Translations under genes and position numbers: made by a program | In this document: piece after piece, positions 9,317-17,779 of the stretch | How positions within the stretch are numbered: position 1 is the stretch's first letter | How the letters are laid out: the number at the start of each line of letters is the position of its first letter | Source: Gracilaria domingensis | Lineage: Eukaryota; Rhodophyta; Florideophyceae; Gracilariales; Gracilariaceae | Assembly (NCBI GenBank): GCA_022539475.1 | Contig: VCMS01000214.1 | Span: 1 to 64,000, forward strand | DNA length: 64,000 nt | Reading direction: 5' to 3' | Notes under the pieces: generated by a model | What the model saw: the letters and a program-made list of their open reading frames with translations, nothing else | The model's database searches: none | Told to the model about the DNA's origin: nothing

Positions 9317-9869
9317 GTCTGTAGTGGCCAGTTTCCTCGAAAGGATTGTGACCGGGGAGCGAGGCTCCTCAGCCTCACCCAGGGAAACACTTCGATACCC
9401 GCTTGATATTCCTTAGATATGCTTTGGATATCCGAATGATTTCTCGGATATCCATCTGATTTCCGACGTTGGATATACGGCCGATGTACATAAGATACAC
9501 TACAATGTTCACAATATCCATACCATTGATATTCGTCTGATTTCTGGATGTCCGAATGATGTCCGAGCAATTCCAAGAGAAGCAACTTTGGTTTTCGAAA
9601 TCATTCGTCATGTCTACTGTTATATCTTTCAAAGTAGTTGATGCATGTCTCAAGGGCATCAAAAGAGTATCATTTCGTACATCATCTGTCATATCTACTG
9701 GATGTCACAGGGATATCATGGATATACGTAAGACATCCAGATGATATCCAAAAGACATACGGATTTCTAATCTATGGGGTATCATTTGAGCATCTGTATA
9801 CTTCTCTGGGTCAGGCGCACTAAACCCCGTCGTTGGGGGGCGCCTCTCCATTGCTGAAGGCTTCCTTGC
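9317..9869. repeat. AT-rich gag-pol spacer with repeated ATATCC/ATGTCC motifs
   Basis: No credible gene. Between about 9400 and 9800 base composition drops sharply against the GC-rich element on both sides. The stretch is built from irregular repeats of GGATATCC, GATATTCC and GGATGTCC-like words, about every 18 to 25 bases. It looks like a degenerate minisatellite or a small insertion lying between the gag and protease regions of element I. Confidence 0.55.
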
Positions 9870-10769
9870 TCAGTTTTTCTGAGCGTCGCCGCCAATCTGC
9901 GGAGGTTGCGATTCTGCAGGGGCGGCTACAGTTCCACCATTCGACGGCACCGTTTCCTGGTTTCCAGGCTGAGTCTCCGCCTTCGCACGAAGGTACGATT
10001 TGTCGGGAACACGTTCCCGCTCGGCGGGCGTCAACGACTCATACTGAGGCACTATCTTCGCCATATCCCGTATGGGCGTTAAGCAATTCGGAGCGATGTG
10101 CCCTGGCCTGTAACAGGTGTGACAAATAAGGTGACGAAGAAGATCCGCGTTGGGCGGCAGGCGCTCCTGTCGAGGAGGATACGGGTCCCTCCATCCAGCG
10201 CGTTGGCTTCGATATCCGCCAGAGTGCGGCACGGGCAATGCCGGGACTTGACGTCCGGCGTACAGAGCGGGGTCTACGTCCACTGTAGACTGCTCCGTCG
10301 TCGACGGTAATTCCGAACTCGGCATTGAACCATCGTCCTGTAACAGGTGTAGGTTATCATAACCCCCTTGAACAGAACCTCGCGAGTGAGGCAGTGAAGC
10401 TTCCCGGCCTTCTACATGAAGGAGTCGGCGCGTACGCGTCTTGATACCAGCGCGTGCTCGAGCTGCATCTCCCTCAGCCTGGGCAAATTGAACGAGTTCC
10501 AGATAAGTAATCCGGCGTTTGTTCTCCCGATACCGGGCAACCAGTGTCCTGATCGAACGATCTAGGCCATCGACGAACATCGTGCACCGCTCAGCTGCCG
10601 AGAACACGTTGCCACATCTGTGGAAAGCCTTATTGAGGCGGGTCGAATAAACAGTTTCCGACTCTCTTCGGCTCCTTGCTTCGTGTCTCGCAGCGCGAGT
10701 ATAGCACCTTGTATCGCATTGCCTGTTGCGTAAGAGCGCAGGAGATATTGTACGGCTTCCGGCCAGCAC
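9870..10769 (-). CDS. Element I gag, nucleocapsid part with zinc knuckle
   Basis: Open frame of 299 codons on the coding strand of element I. It contains a CCHC zinc knuckle, CHTCYRPGHIAPNC, the RNA-binding motif of retroviral and Ty3 nucleocapsids, about two thirds of the way along. Basic and Pro-rich sequence lies before it. Its upstream part overlaps another gag frame. Confidence 0.85.
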   Translation of the reverse strand: MLAGSRTISPALLRNRQCDTRCYTRAARHEARSRRESETVYSTRLNKAFHRCGNVFSAAERCTMFVDGLDRSIRTLVARYRENKRRITYLELVQFAQAEGDAARARAGIKTRTRRLLHVEGREASLPHSRGSVQGGYDNLHLLQDDGSMPSSELPSTTEQSTVDVDPALYAGRQVPALPVPHSGGYRSQRAGWRDPYPPRQERLPPNADLLRHLICHTCYRPGHIAPNCLTPIRDMAKIVPQYESLTPAERERVPDKSYLRAKAETQPGNQETVPSNGGTVAAPAESQPPQIGGDAQKN

Positions 10770-10978
10770 GTAATTCCTCCCTCAGAGGCTTGGGTCGACC
10801 CACGAACCGAATTGTACTGGTCTTCGGCTACGCCCGTCAAGAAGTACGGCAGAGCAATGTAGGCCTGTGCCTCGCTCATCCGAAGTACATCGGCTTCCGC
10901 CACGAAGCGGCCAAGAAAAACCAAGAAAAGAATTGGATCTTCCCCAGAGAACTTGTGGGGCTTCAGCGTGAGCTCCAT
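10562..10978 (-). CDS. Element I gag, capsid part
   Basis: Open frame of 138 codons whose first half has the look of the retrotransposon gag (capsid) domain: KFSGEDPILFLVFLGRF, then a helix-rich stretch ending in GVAEDQYNSV, matching the F-x-G-x-x-D...W/F-L...F pattern followed by a Leu/Ala-rich helix. It lies between the gag N-terminal part and the zinc knuckle part. Confidence 0.75.
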   Translation of the reverse strand: MELTLKPHKFSGEDPILFLVFLGRFVAEADVLRMSEAQAYIALPYFLTGVAEDQYNSVRGSTQASEGGITCWPEAVQYLLRSYATGNAIQGAILALRDTKQGAEESRKLFIRPASIRLSTDVATCSRQLSGARCSSMA

Positions 10979-11050
10979 CTGTCGGAGATGGTTTCGTACC
11001 TTGCCAGTCCCACGTGGGGTTCTCTGTGGCGTCGTGTCATCAAGCCGATA

Positions 11051-11881
11051 TTATCGGTACGATAGCAGCTTCCGATACAGTACGTTTGTCGGCTTCAATT
11101 CCTTCAACCCAAGGTGTCTCCGTCCTTTCGTACGGCATCGTACAACACCAGAAGTGGCTTCAATAGCCCGCGAACGGGATGCACGATAGCGAGAGCGCTC
11201 TTCCGCGCTGTCCGAAGAGTCGGTAGACGATCCCTTTTTGGGGCCCTCCTCATCAGAAGAGGATGAAGAAGACGAGTCAGACTCAACCTTGACCTTCTTC
11301 TTTGCCGGACGATCCCGGGAACGGCGCGAGTGCTGAGAACCCTCAGAAACCGGGGCTCCCGGCGCAACAGCATCAGATACGATGATTTGCTCGACCGTCT
11401 CCAGACGGGTAGCCAGGCGGTCGAGGCGTGCGGCAGCCTGCTCGTGCAGACCAGCCGACACCTGTCGGTGTTCCATAATCTGGTTGACATCAGACCGTAA
11501 AGCACGGACGTCGCTCGAAACATCCCGGACACCGGCTTCATCGAGCCGTTGCAAGAGTTTCGTAATATCCCGGATGAGGCCCACTTGGGAGTTCTGCAGG
11601 ATGCGAACCTGAGCCTCTAATTCACGGAGGGTATACTCGTCGGACCGCGACGACATAACGTCAACCGCTGCGGCGGCATCAGCCGCAGGTGCGGTTTCAG
11701 TTGGCCCACGAGTGGGTGGGGTCCCGTTATCAGAACGGAGGCCCCGGGAAGCCGGTTTCGGGTCGCTATTGCCTGGGACATCCAGTGCGTTCTTCGGCAA
11801 CGGAGGCAAACTTGCCGGCAAGCCGGACGAACCGGGCACAGAAGCGGCACGTGGCGCGCTACTCCTGCGACGGGACGACAT
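11051..11881 (-). CDS. Element I gag, N-terminal coiled-coil part
   Basis: Open frame of 276 codons starting at an ATG, the first frame behind the primer-binding site. Residues 1-75 are Ser/Pro-rich, residues about 82-170 form a heptad-like coiled coil (repeated Leu and Val with Asp, Arg, Glu), and residues 190-240 hold a basic cluster (RPAKKKVKVES, nuclear-localisation-like) followed by a Ser/Asp/Glu run. A long coiled coil ahead of capsid is unusual for compact Ty3 elements but occurs in large ones. Confidence 0.65.
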   Translation of the reverse strand: MSSRRRSSAPRAASVPGSSGLPASLPPLPKNALDVPGNSDPKPASRGLRSDNGTPPTRGPTETAPAADAAAAVDVMSSRSDEYTLRELEAQVRILQNSQVGLIRDITKLLQRLDEAGVRDVSSDVRALRSDVNQIMEHRQVSAGLHEQAAARLDRLATRLETVEQIIVSDAVAPGAPVSEGSQHSRRSRDRPAKKKVKVESDSSSSSSSDEEGPKKGSSTDSSDSAEERSRYRASRSRAIEATSGVVRCRTKGRRHLGLKELKPTNVLYRKLLSYR

Positions 11882-12024
11882 CGTTCACCGACACAGTCGG
11901 CCAATTGGCAACCAAAACAACTTCCGAAAAAGGACAATGAGAGAACCGTGAGAACGGATATTCCCAACTATCTGGGCTCCAAACAAACGAACCAACTCCA
12001 ACAAACGTTGGCCAATAAAGCCGA

Positions 12025-12042
12025 TTCTAGGTCGGGAGACCA
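12025..12042 (-). other. Primer-binding site of element I
   Basis: Three bases inside the 5' LTR, the minus strand reads TGGTCTCCCGACCT. It begins with TGG, the complement of a tRNA CCA end, so it would pair with a tRNA ending AGGTCGGGAGACCA. The same site follows LTR II at 13304. Which tRNA this is cannot be told here. Confidence 0.75.
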
Positions 12043-12045
12043 GTT

Positions 12046-12904
12046 TGTGGTGCAAACCCGGTGGCGGGAAAACAACAGCCGCGTCGCGGAAGAGCACCGA
12101 CAGGGGTGTTCGAACCCTGCTCCCTACAGGGGTAGGCGCAGTGACAGAACCCTCCGACAGGGCCAACACGAGCCGGATGTAAATCCGGGTGGCCCCGATC
12201 TGGGCGTGCAGTCGGAGGTGGAGGGGGTAGAATCGGCGTAGGTATCCGGATGGTTCCGGCGAGCCACAGCGAGTGTAGGCATCCAGCTCCACGGTATGGG
12301 ACGACAAAAGATTAGCAAGCGAGCCGCACTGCGGAGCACTGACTCGAGATAACGGGAATAAGTCCCGAGGCTAATGGGCCAAACCTGTATGACAGGGCAG
12401 AGTATCGAAGAGCCGTAAGACGGAAGTAAAAACAATAGAATAGATAGCAAAGGTGCCGTGACGACGGATTAGTACTCCTCAGAGATGGAGGTTGGTTGAT
12501 CAGCCCGGAATTGCGGCGGTATTCTCCAGGATGGGGCTTGTGACCGTGCGCAAGCGGCAAGAAGATCAGAGCCAAAGGCCTCGTTGAGGTTTACTTCCCG
12601 TACAGCGGCGGCAAGTGCCGCCACTTATATACGGCACTTGAAAATATCAATTAAAATATCTAACTATCCGGCGCTGCCGGCCAATACACTACAGGTGTGC
12701 CCCCGTGGCAGGCTTGCCACGGCGCCCGCGCGATCGGGCCAACTTTGCACACGTGTGCAGAAATACTACCCTTCCTAGGCATACCCCAAAACAGGGGCAC
12801 TACCCCAGTAGCCTCTCATAACCTGAGGTGTCGAAGCCGGTAACGGATCAACAAACTATGAAAAGCACCTCGGTGCATCCCCACAAAGGGCGTTTTGCTC
12901 TACA
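12046..12904 (-). repeat. Element I LTR (5' LTR by transcription direction)
   Basis: 859-bp copy of 679-1536 with TG...CA ends and about 15 differences. On the minus strand it begins TGTAGAGCAAAACG and ends GTTTGCACCACA, so its ends are imperfect inverted repeats. The palindrome cluster of the other LTR is repeated here at about 12606-12760. Confidence 0.95.
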
Positions 12905-12909
12905 CTGCT
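12905..12909. repeat. Target site duplication (CTGCT), right copy
   Basis: Matches 674-678 exactly; after it the interrupted older LTR continues. Confidence 0.9.
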
Positions 12910-13301
12910 TTCACCACAATTGGTAGCGTTGCCGTCTCTGTACAGAGTTACTGCCGCGTGGGCTTAATACACAAGCCCCGTCTCCCGTCGCCGGGTCTGT
13001 TGCCGCTTGTCGCACGCCCCGCCGATGGTTCCTCCTTTGGTTTTCCCTGCTTTTTCCCCCTTTTACCTAGAGCTTACACCGCTCTACGGTACCTTACCTC
13101 CCGACTATTCCGTCACTTTTCGCCGGATTCCTGGATCAGGCCCGTTCACCCCTCAACCTCCGTAGGTATATCCCGTACCACGGGTGGTCTTACACCCGCA
13201 CTATCCGTGTTTGGAAGGCTCACCACTGAGTTCACCTCGTCCAGAGGGCAAGGAATCGAACGCCTTGAGAGACGATCCCATCGCTGGGGTTTTGCTCTAC
13301 A
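12910..13301 (+). repeat. Older LTR (LTR II), right part
   Basis: Continues the LTR broken at 678. It ends GTTTTGCTCTACA at 13301, the reverse complement of the LTR's first 13 bases, and is followed two bases later by a primer-binding site of the same kind as in element I. Together the two parts give an LTR of about 972 bp. Confidence 0.8.
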
Positions 13302-13303
13302 AG

Positions 13304-13447
13304 TGGTCTCCCGACTTAGAACGGGTTGGATTCCTTCTTTCGTTCTCGTTCTTGTCGAGGAATCACACGATTAGTGATCAATTGGTTTTTGGGAAGCTAC
13401 TGCGCTGTGGAACAGTGGACTCTCTAGAGTGTTTAATTTGTTGTTCG
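13304..13447 (+). mobile_element. Primer-binding site and leader remnant of the older LTR element
   Basis: The stretch begins TGGTCTCCCGACTTAGAA, almost identical to the element I primer-binding site but on the plus strand. Because LTR II has a polypurine tract on its left (86-98) and a primer-binding site on its right, it looks like an LTR shared by two tandem copies. The interior ends after about 145 bp, where sequence of another, minus-strand element begins. Confidence 0.55.
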
Positions 13448-14364
13448 TTACTTACTCTTTTGGGTATCGAGACCTCTCGTTGTTAATTTGATCTTACCGC
13501 AGTTCGGTACACCGTGGCCCGGTATGGCGCCACCTGCGCCGAACTCTCGAAACGGTGTGGCCAGAGAGGCTGGTGTGCCTCCGCCTACACCGCCACTCTG
13601 ACGAAACAACCACTTTTCATAACATTCGTCTCTGGCCCTGTCCAGTTTAATGCGCTTCAGGGCGACTTGCTCGGCGTGGTCATTCATCCACCGCGCTGCA
13701 TCAGCAAATGACAGCATGGCTGGTAGAGACCGTTTTAACACATACTCTTTCGCGAACTGCTCTGACGCAACTCGATCCAGAGCGTTTGCAATTGCAGCAT
13801 GAATGCACAGATTCTCCGTTAGGCAAACCAACATCCAATCTTCCTTGAGTTCAAAATTCGATGCATGGGATGTCCTGCTGCGTTCTCCTGGAGTCGATAC
13901 GCGGACCGTCACACCGGGATACTGGGTACAGTACGAGTCCAGCGCATCCATAACGCGGTGGTTCTCCCTGTGCTCGATCCGGACCGAATCTGTCAAGGCT
14001 TCGTACTCAATTGAACAGTTCACGAAACCATGCCAGACACCCTGCCTGGACAACGCATTTATAAGACCAGGCCCGCCCAATGAGGCAAACTGAATAGGCC
14101 ACCAGCTGTAGTGCGGCTCATCGTGGTTCCTTTCATAATACTGCGGTCCTCTGCACACCCTTACTTCTCCCTCACCCTCCATGATGGTGTCTTTTGCGAT
14201 GAACATTACCGCGTCGACACTCCAAGCTTCAATGTCGCCCTCTTTCTCGTACAACCCAAACCGAGAGGCCTTCTCATGATCTAGGCGCCAACTCTCTCGC
14301 TGTCTACACATACCCACCATGGCCTCCCCAACGATAGAAACCAAGTCAGGAGCCCGAAACATAC
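13448..14364 (-). CDS. Unknown protein frame directly behind LTR III
   Basis: A minus-strand open frame that reaches back to 14467, but its first about 25 codons lie in LTR sequence, so the ATG at 14364 (MFRAPDLVSIVG) is the more likely start, giving about 305 residues. No family is recognised. The middle has a Cys/Trp-containing hydrophobic segment (WMLVCLTENLCIHAAIANAL) that is the best-looking folded core and recalls the Cys-helix start of papain-like proteases such as OTU, but I see no matching His motif. Being just downstream of LTR III in the same direction, it is probably that element's first gene. Treated as part of an old LTR element. Confidence 0.5.
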
Positions 14365-14396
14365 GCTGGTTACCAGCAAGATCTTCGGCGACATAG

Positions 14397-14979
14397 TGTG
14401 GAGCAATCCCAGAAAGGGAAAAGCCACCGAGGCAATTCGAATCCCCGCTCTCAAGAGACGTTCGCACAGCGACAGCGCACCCCGTATCCTCCGGTGTGGG
14501 TGTAAATCCACGAGGACTTCAGGCTATACCGCAGGGCTGAGAAAGAACGCCCGAACGAGAAAAAGGTCAGAAAAGGCGGACACAGTAGTGTAGATCGTAG
14601 TTGACCAATGACGGTATTAGTAGCCAAATGTAGACATCCAAAAGTGGAACAATCAAATAGAAATAGGCGGTAATGAACCAAATCAATGGTAAAAACAAAA
14701 CAAAGAACAGAAACCAACCAAAGTACTGGGGCAAGGAGAAAGTACCTAGCGGTAAACAAATATGTGTGCACTGCACGAGTCACAAGAAAACCAAAAGAAA
14801 AACAAGGCCAATGATGGTATGAACTCCGTGCACTCTCCTGGTTGGAGCCGGGAAATAACTAGACCGTGCTGCGGTAACTCTCTCCGCGAGGATTTGGAGT
14901 CGTCGCGCAGGCGAAGTAGTTAGAGCCGCACACCGGTTTACCTTTACTAGGTTGGTGATGGAGGTGAGCCATCATCTAA
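14397..14979 (-). repeat. Diverged LTR (LTR III), promoter-distal part
   Basis: Read on the minus strand, 14965-14840 aligns with 455-570 of LTR II (shared words include AGTAAAGG, CGGCTCT, TTCGCCTGCGCGA and TTACCGC). The stretch around 14505-14550 matches the segment near 13165-13200 (shared GGTATA...GTGG...TTACACCC). It ends TTGCTCCACA at 14397, like the TTGCTCTACA of LTR II. The LTR is broken at 14979, where a DNA transposon end begins, and resumes at 29052. Confidence 0.6.
14977..14979. repeat. TAA target duplication, left side of the Harbinger-like element
   Basis: TAA precedes the left terminal inverted repeat and also follows the right one (29049-29051). Three-base TAA/TTA duplications are the rule for PIF/Harbinger transposons. 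Confidence 0.55.
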
Positions 14980-15005
14980 GGCGCAGTCTAAACAAGCGTT
15001 CACGT
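14980..15005 (+). repeat. Left terminal inverted repeat
   Basis: Starts GGCGCAGTCTAAAC. Beyond the repeat the sequence is a run of palindromes around CACGTG and GCGTTCACGCG (to about 15030), which could serve as transposase binding sites. Confidence 0.6.
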
Positions 15006-15460
15006 GAACGCGTTCACGCGTTAATATAGAAAATATATCAAAAAAAGGTCTTTAAACTATGAAACAGCCCCGTTCTTGAATCATAGATGGGTCCAAACAT
15101 GGGCCAGCTACGATCGCTGTATTATGCGCACAAACCATACAGTTTGCAAACTACCCAAAGACTCTCTCAGAAAGTCTCTGGCTAGTCTGCAAACATACAC
15201 AGTGTCATGGTGAGCTAACAGAGAGTCACTATGATGCTGTGTATGCCGATACTAGACCAAACAACTATTGATGCAGTTTGCCCAACATCATGCGGCAGAT
15301 CAAAACCCCCGAAGCTTTTTCTCTGTCACTTACATCTAACTCTTCTAGTTTCTGCCCGTAAACCAAGGTTTCAATACCATGCGTCACCCAGCACGCCTCT
15401 ATTCTTTTTGGCCGCTGCTCTACGATCTCCGCCGTCAACATTTGCACACCAGTTTTTAAC

Positions 15461-16732
15461 ATGACGTCGGACACATTCACACCAATTGTGACGGTGATTT
15501 TGAACAGCGCTCGAAAAAGAGCAGTTCTAAACGCTGCAAGTCTATGTTTGAAGGAGATTATCGCCAAAAAACGTAAGTCAACAGCATCGCACCATCCGCC
15601 ATCTCAAACAAGAAAAAACGTCTCTTTTGAGTCCATTACCAACTTCCTCAGCGATGCTGCCTTTCGAAGAGAGTACCGGATTAGTCGCTCTTCGTTCTAC
15701 AAACTAGTACGTATTCTTTGTCCTTACATGGAAAAAAGTGTAGAAATGGGAAATCGATCTGGTCGTCCAACACTTTCTGTCGCGATGAGGCTGGGAATTA
15801 CCCTCAGTCGTCTGGCTGGAGGTAACGTAGACATTATTCACCAGCTCTTCCGCACACAACGTTCGACAGTTTACAAGGTTTTTTTGGAGACATGTGTGGC
15901 CCTATCGAAGGTTCTGCAGCTTCCTGGAATTCCGTCATCTTTTGAAGATCTTTGTGCCCTCTCGAAAGGATTTAAGATATCTCGCAAGAAACCCAGCCCG
16001 TTAACGGGATGTATTGGCGCCATCGACGGCATAACTATAAAGATCAAACGACCAAGTCGCAATGCGGCAAAATATTGGTGTCGCAAGGGGTACTACGCTA
16101 TTCCGGTACAGGCTGTTGTGGACTATGCTGGTAGGTTCTTGTTTGCCTCAGGAAAATGTGTAGGATCTACTCATGATTCGTTAGCTTATGCGGCATCGAG
16201 ATTGTCCGGTTTTTTGAACAAACAGGGGTTTCCAGTAGAGTTTTGGATTGTTGGCGATGAAGCCTACGTGTGTACCAACAATTTGATCACGCCCATTCCT
16301 GCGTCTCAAGCTCGCCACTGGTACGAGAAATCCTTTAACTACTTCTTATTCTCTATGAGGATTCACGTTGAGCAGGCTTTTGGGAGATTGGTAGCGCGAT
16401 GGAGGATTTTACAGAGTCAATTAAACTATACGGTTGGCATCAATGCGAGCATAATTATCTTATGCATGAAGCTACAAAACTTCTGCATAGACGAAGGCGA
16501 GCAGAAGACGCGTGGGTTATCTTGTACGGAACAAGAAGATGTGGACAGGGAAATAAGGGCCTGGTACTGTGCTAGCAAAGATGGTCTTGCCGCGATGGTA
16601 GCTACGTCCCATGACGGCCAATTGGATTCATCTCCGTCATCCTCAACGTCAAAGCGCGACCAAATGGTGCAGATCATACGTCAGCGCGAACTGCACCGTC
16701 CTCCCCTGAGAGGTGCACCAGAGCCTCTTTGA
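15461..16732 (+). CDS. PIF/Harbinger transposase (DDE superfamily endonuclease)
   Basis: 423 residues from an ATG, uninterrupted. It has the DDE_Tnp_4 (Harbinger) nuclease fold: Asp189 in GAIDGITIK, Asp266 in VGDEAYVC and Glu304 in HVEQAFGRLVARW form the expected catalytic triad. Asp239 in STHDS is the usual family landmark between them. Residues 55-150 hold the helical region normally found ahead of the nuclease (FRISR-like segment YRISRSSFYKLV, then GRPTLSVAMRLGITLSRLAGG). The length fits the family (about 350-450). The enzyme would cut and paste the element that carries it. The reading frame is intact, so the element is young or under selection. It lies 480 bp inside the left inverted repeat. 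Confidence 0.93.
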   Translation: MTSDTFTPIVTVILNSARKRAVLNAASLCLKEIIAKKRKSTASHHPPSQTRKNVSFESITNFLSDAAFRREYRISRSSFYKLVRILCPYMEKSVEMGNRSGRPTLSVAMRLGITLSRLAGGNVDIIHQLFRTQRSTVYKVFLETCVALSKVLQLPGIPSSFEDLCALSKGFKISRKKPSPLTGCIGAIDGITIKIKRPSRNAAKYWCRKGYYAIPVQAVVDYAGRFLFASGKCVGSTHDSLAYAASRLSGFLNKQGFPVEFWIVGDEAYVCTNNLITPIPASQARHWYEKSFNYFLFSMRIHVEQAFGRLVARWRILQSQLNYTVGINASIIILCMKLQNFCIDEGEQKTRGLSCTEQEDVDREIRAWYCASKDGLAAMVATSHDGQLDSSPSSSTSKRDQMVQIIRQRELHRPPLRGAPEPL

Positions 16733-17143
16733 ATGAATCTCCGCTTGCGGAGCATTGTGGAGCATCAATAAAAGCATTGATCCCAAACATTGATCAAGTA
16801 TCTGTTGCAACGCAGCTCCGACTTGGAGAGCGGAGAGCGCTGTGTTAGTCGTACGGTCCTCAGTGTTCCTAGATTGCTGCTTGAATGAGAATTTCTTGGA
16901 ACGAAACGTTGCTGGAGACATGCCTAGAGCATGCAACATAAACTCCGGATCACTCAAGTGGGCCTGTTTCTTCAGGTTCACCGCACAGGACACGTCCACT
17001 CCATACCTCTCCTCAACACATCTGGAAGCTCTTACAAACTTCATTTGGCCATGTGTTCTCATTGCTTGATCAACCTCCTCCAGGGAACCCATTATAGTCC
17101 CCTGTAGTTCTCCAAGACCTCGGATATCCATAACGTTCTTCAT
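16649..17143 (-). CDS. Small minus-strand frame tail-to-tail with the transposase, unknown
   Basis: A frame of 164 codons from an ATG, overlapping the last 84 bases of the transposase gene on the other strand. The N-terminal two thirds are helix-like with charged residues (EEVDQAMRTHGQMKF, later SPATFRSKKFSFKQQ); the end is Leu-rich. In-frame codons continue about 19 residues upstream before a stop, so it could be a last exon. Harbinger elements carry a second gene for a DNA-binding partner and this is a candidate by position, but no Myb/SANT motif is visible. Confidence 0.35.
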   Translation of the reverse strand: MKNVMDIRGLGELQGTIMGSLEEVDQAMRTHGQMKFVRASRCVEERYGVDVSCAVNLKKQAHLSDPEFMLHALGMSPATFRSKKFSFKQQSRNTEDRTTNTALSALQVGAALQQILDQCLGSMLLLMLHNAPQAEIHSKRLWCTSQGRTVQFALTYDLHHLVAL

Positions 17144-17779
17144 GGTTTTTTCCTCGACAGTTGCCGCTGATACGGCAGAAACGGCGGCGTCCCCAGCAGC
17201 TCAGGCGGAGGCGGCCGTGTCTCGACTGAAGCTTGCAGCAGATGTTGCCGCCTTTTCTGAAGCGGATCTGGTGTTTCCTATCTCTCTTGGATTCTTGGCA
17301 CCCTGTTCGCTCGATCGCTGCTTCCGTTCAGTCTACCTGCTGTTACAGCTGCTGCCCAAGCGCGCTTAAAGCGTTACGTGCGCGCTCCTGCCGCCCCACC
17401 CACTTTCGCTTCCGTCGCGTGCGTTGCCGCCCTTTGGCTTACTTTGCCTGAGAGTGAACAAAGCGCCTACCAAAACACACGCACACACACATAAGAGGTT
17501 ATAACATTAGCCGTGCTGGCTTGCTTCTCGCTCTTCTTTTTCATCGACGCACCGCCCGTCTTCCCCCGTTGGACACGCATCATTGTGCACGCTGCCAGTG
17601 CGTTGTGTCATGGACAGTTACCCCGTGCCCTCCACCATTGTCGCGCTTCTCTTAGCACGCCGCCTGTGCTCGCCGCGCTTCCAAAACCACATCAAATGCC
17701 GCCGCGACGCCACCAGAACCCACAGCTCCGTGGTCGGCGAGTGCACCATCGGTAGCCATCTTGGTGCCCCCACTCAATG
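17144..17779. other. No convincing gene
   Basis: Ala-rich low-complexity potential on the minus strand at 17150-17260, a CA-rich run at 17478-17493, and C-rich sequence. Nothing is recognised. The last 150 bases may be part of the BTB remnant that follows. Confidence 0.4.

Larger units (their letters stand above)
679..12904 (-). mobile_element. Ty3/gypsy LTR retrotransposon with chromodomain (element I), near complete
   Basis: A 12.2-kb element on the minus strand. In its own 5' to 3' order it has LTR (12904-12046), primer-binding site, gag, an AT-rich spacer, protease-reverse transcriptase-RNase H, integrase, chromodomain, a region with antisense frames, polypurine tract and LTR (1536-679). 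The order RT-RNase H before integrase, and the chromodomain behind integrase, place it in Ty3/gypsy, chromovirus-like. The two LTRs differ at about 15 of 858 positions by eye (about 98 % identity) and the target duplication is exact, so insertion is recent in evolutionary terms. All parts are recognisable, but the coding regions fall in several frames, with about four or five breaks; some boundaries might be read-through or frameshift sites of the kind this family uses. Treated here as a fossil. Confidence 0.93.

Noticed and set aside
13448-14467. OTU-type cysteine protease
   Set aside because: One Cys-helix look-alike, but no convincing His or Asp partner motif.
14980-17500. Short standard Harbinger element ending soon after the transposase
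   Set aside because: No matching right end was found between 16733 and 17500, whereas a good one with TAA exists at 29048.
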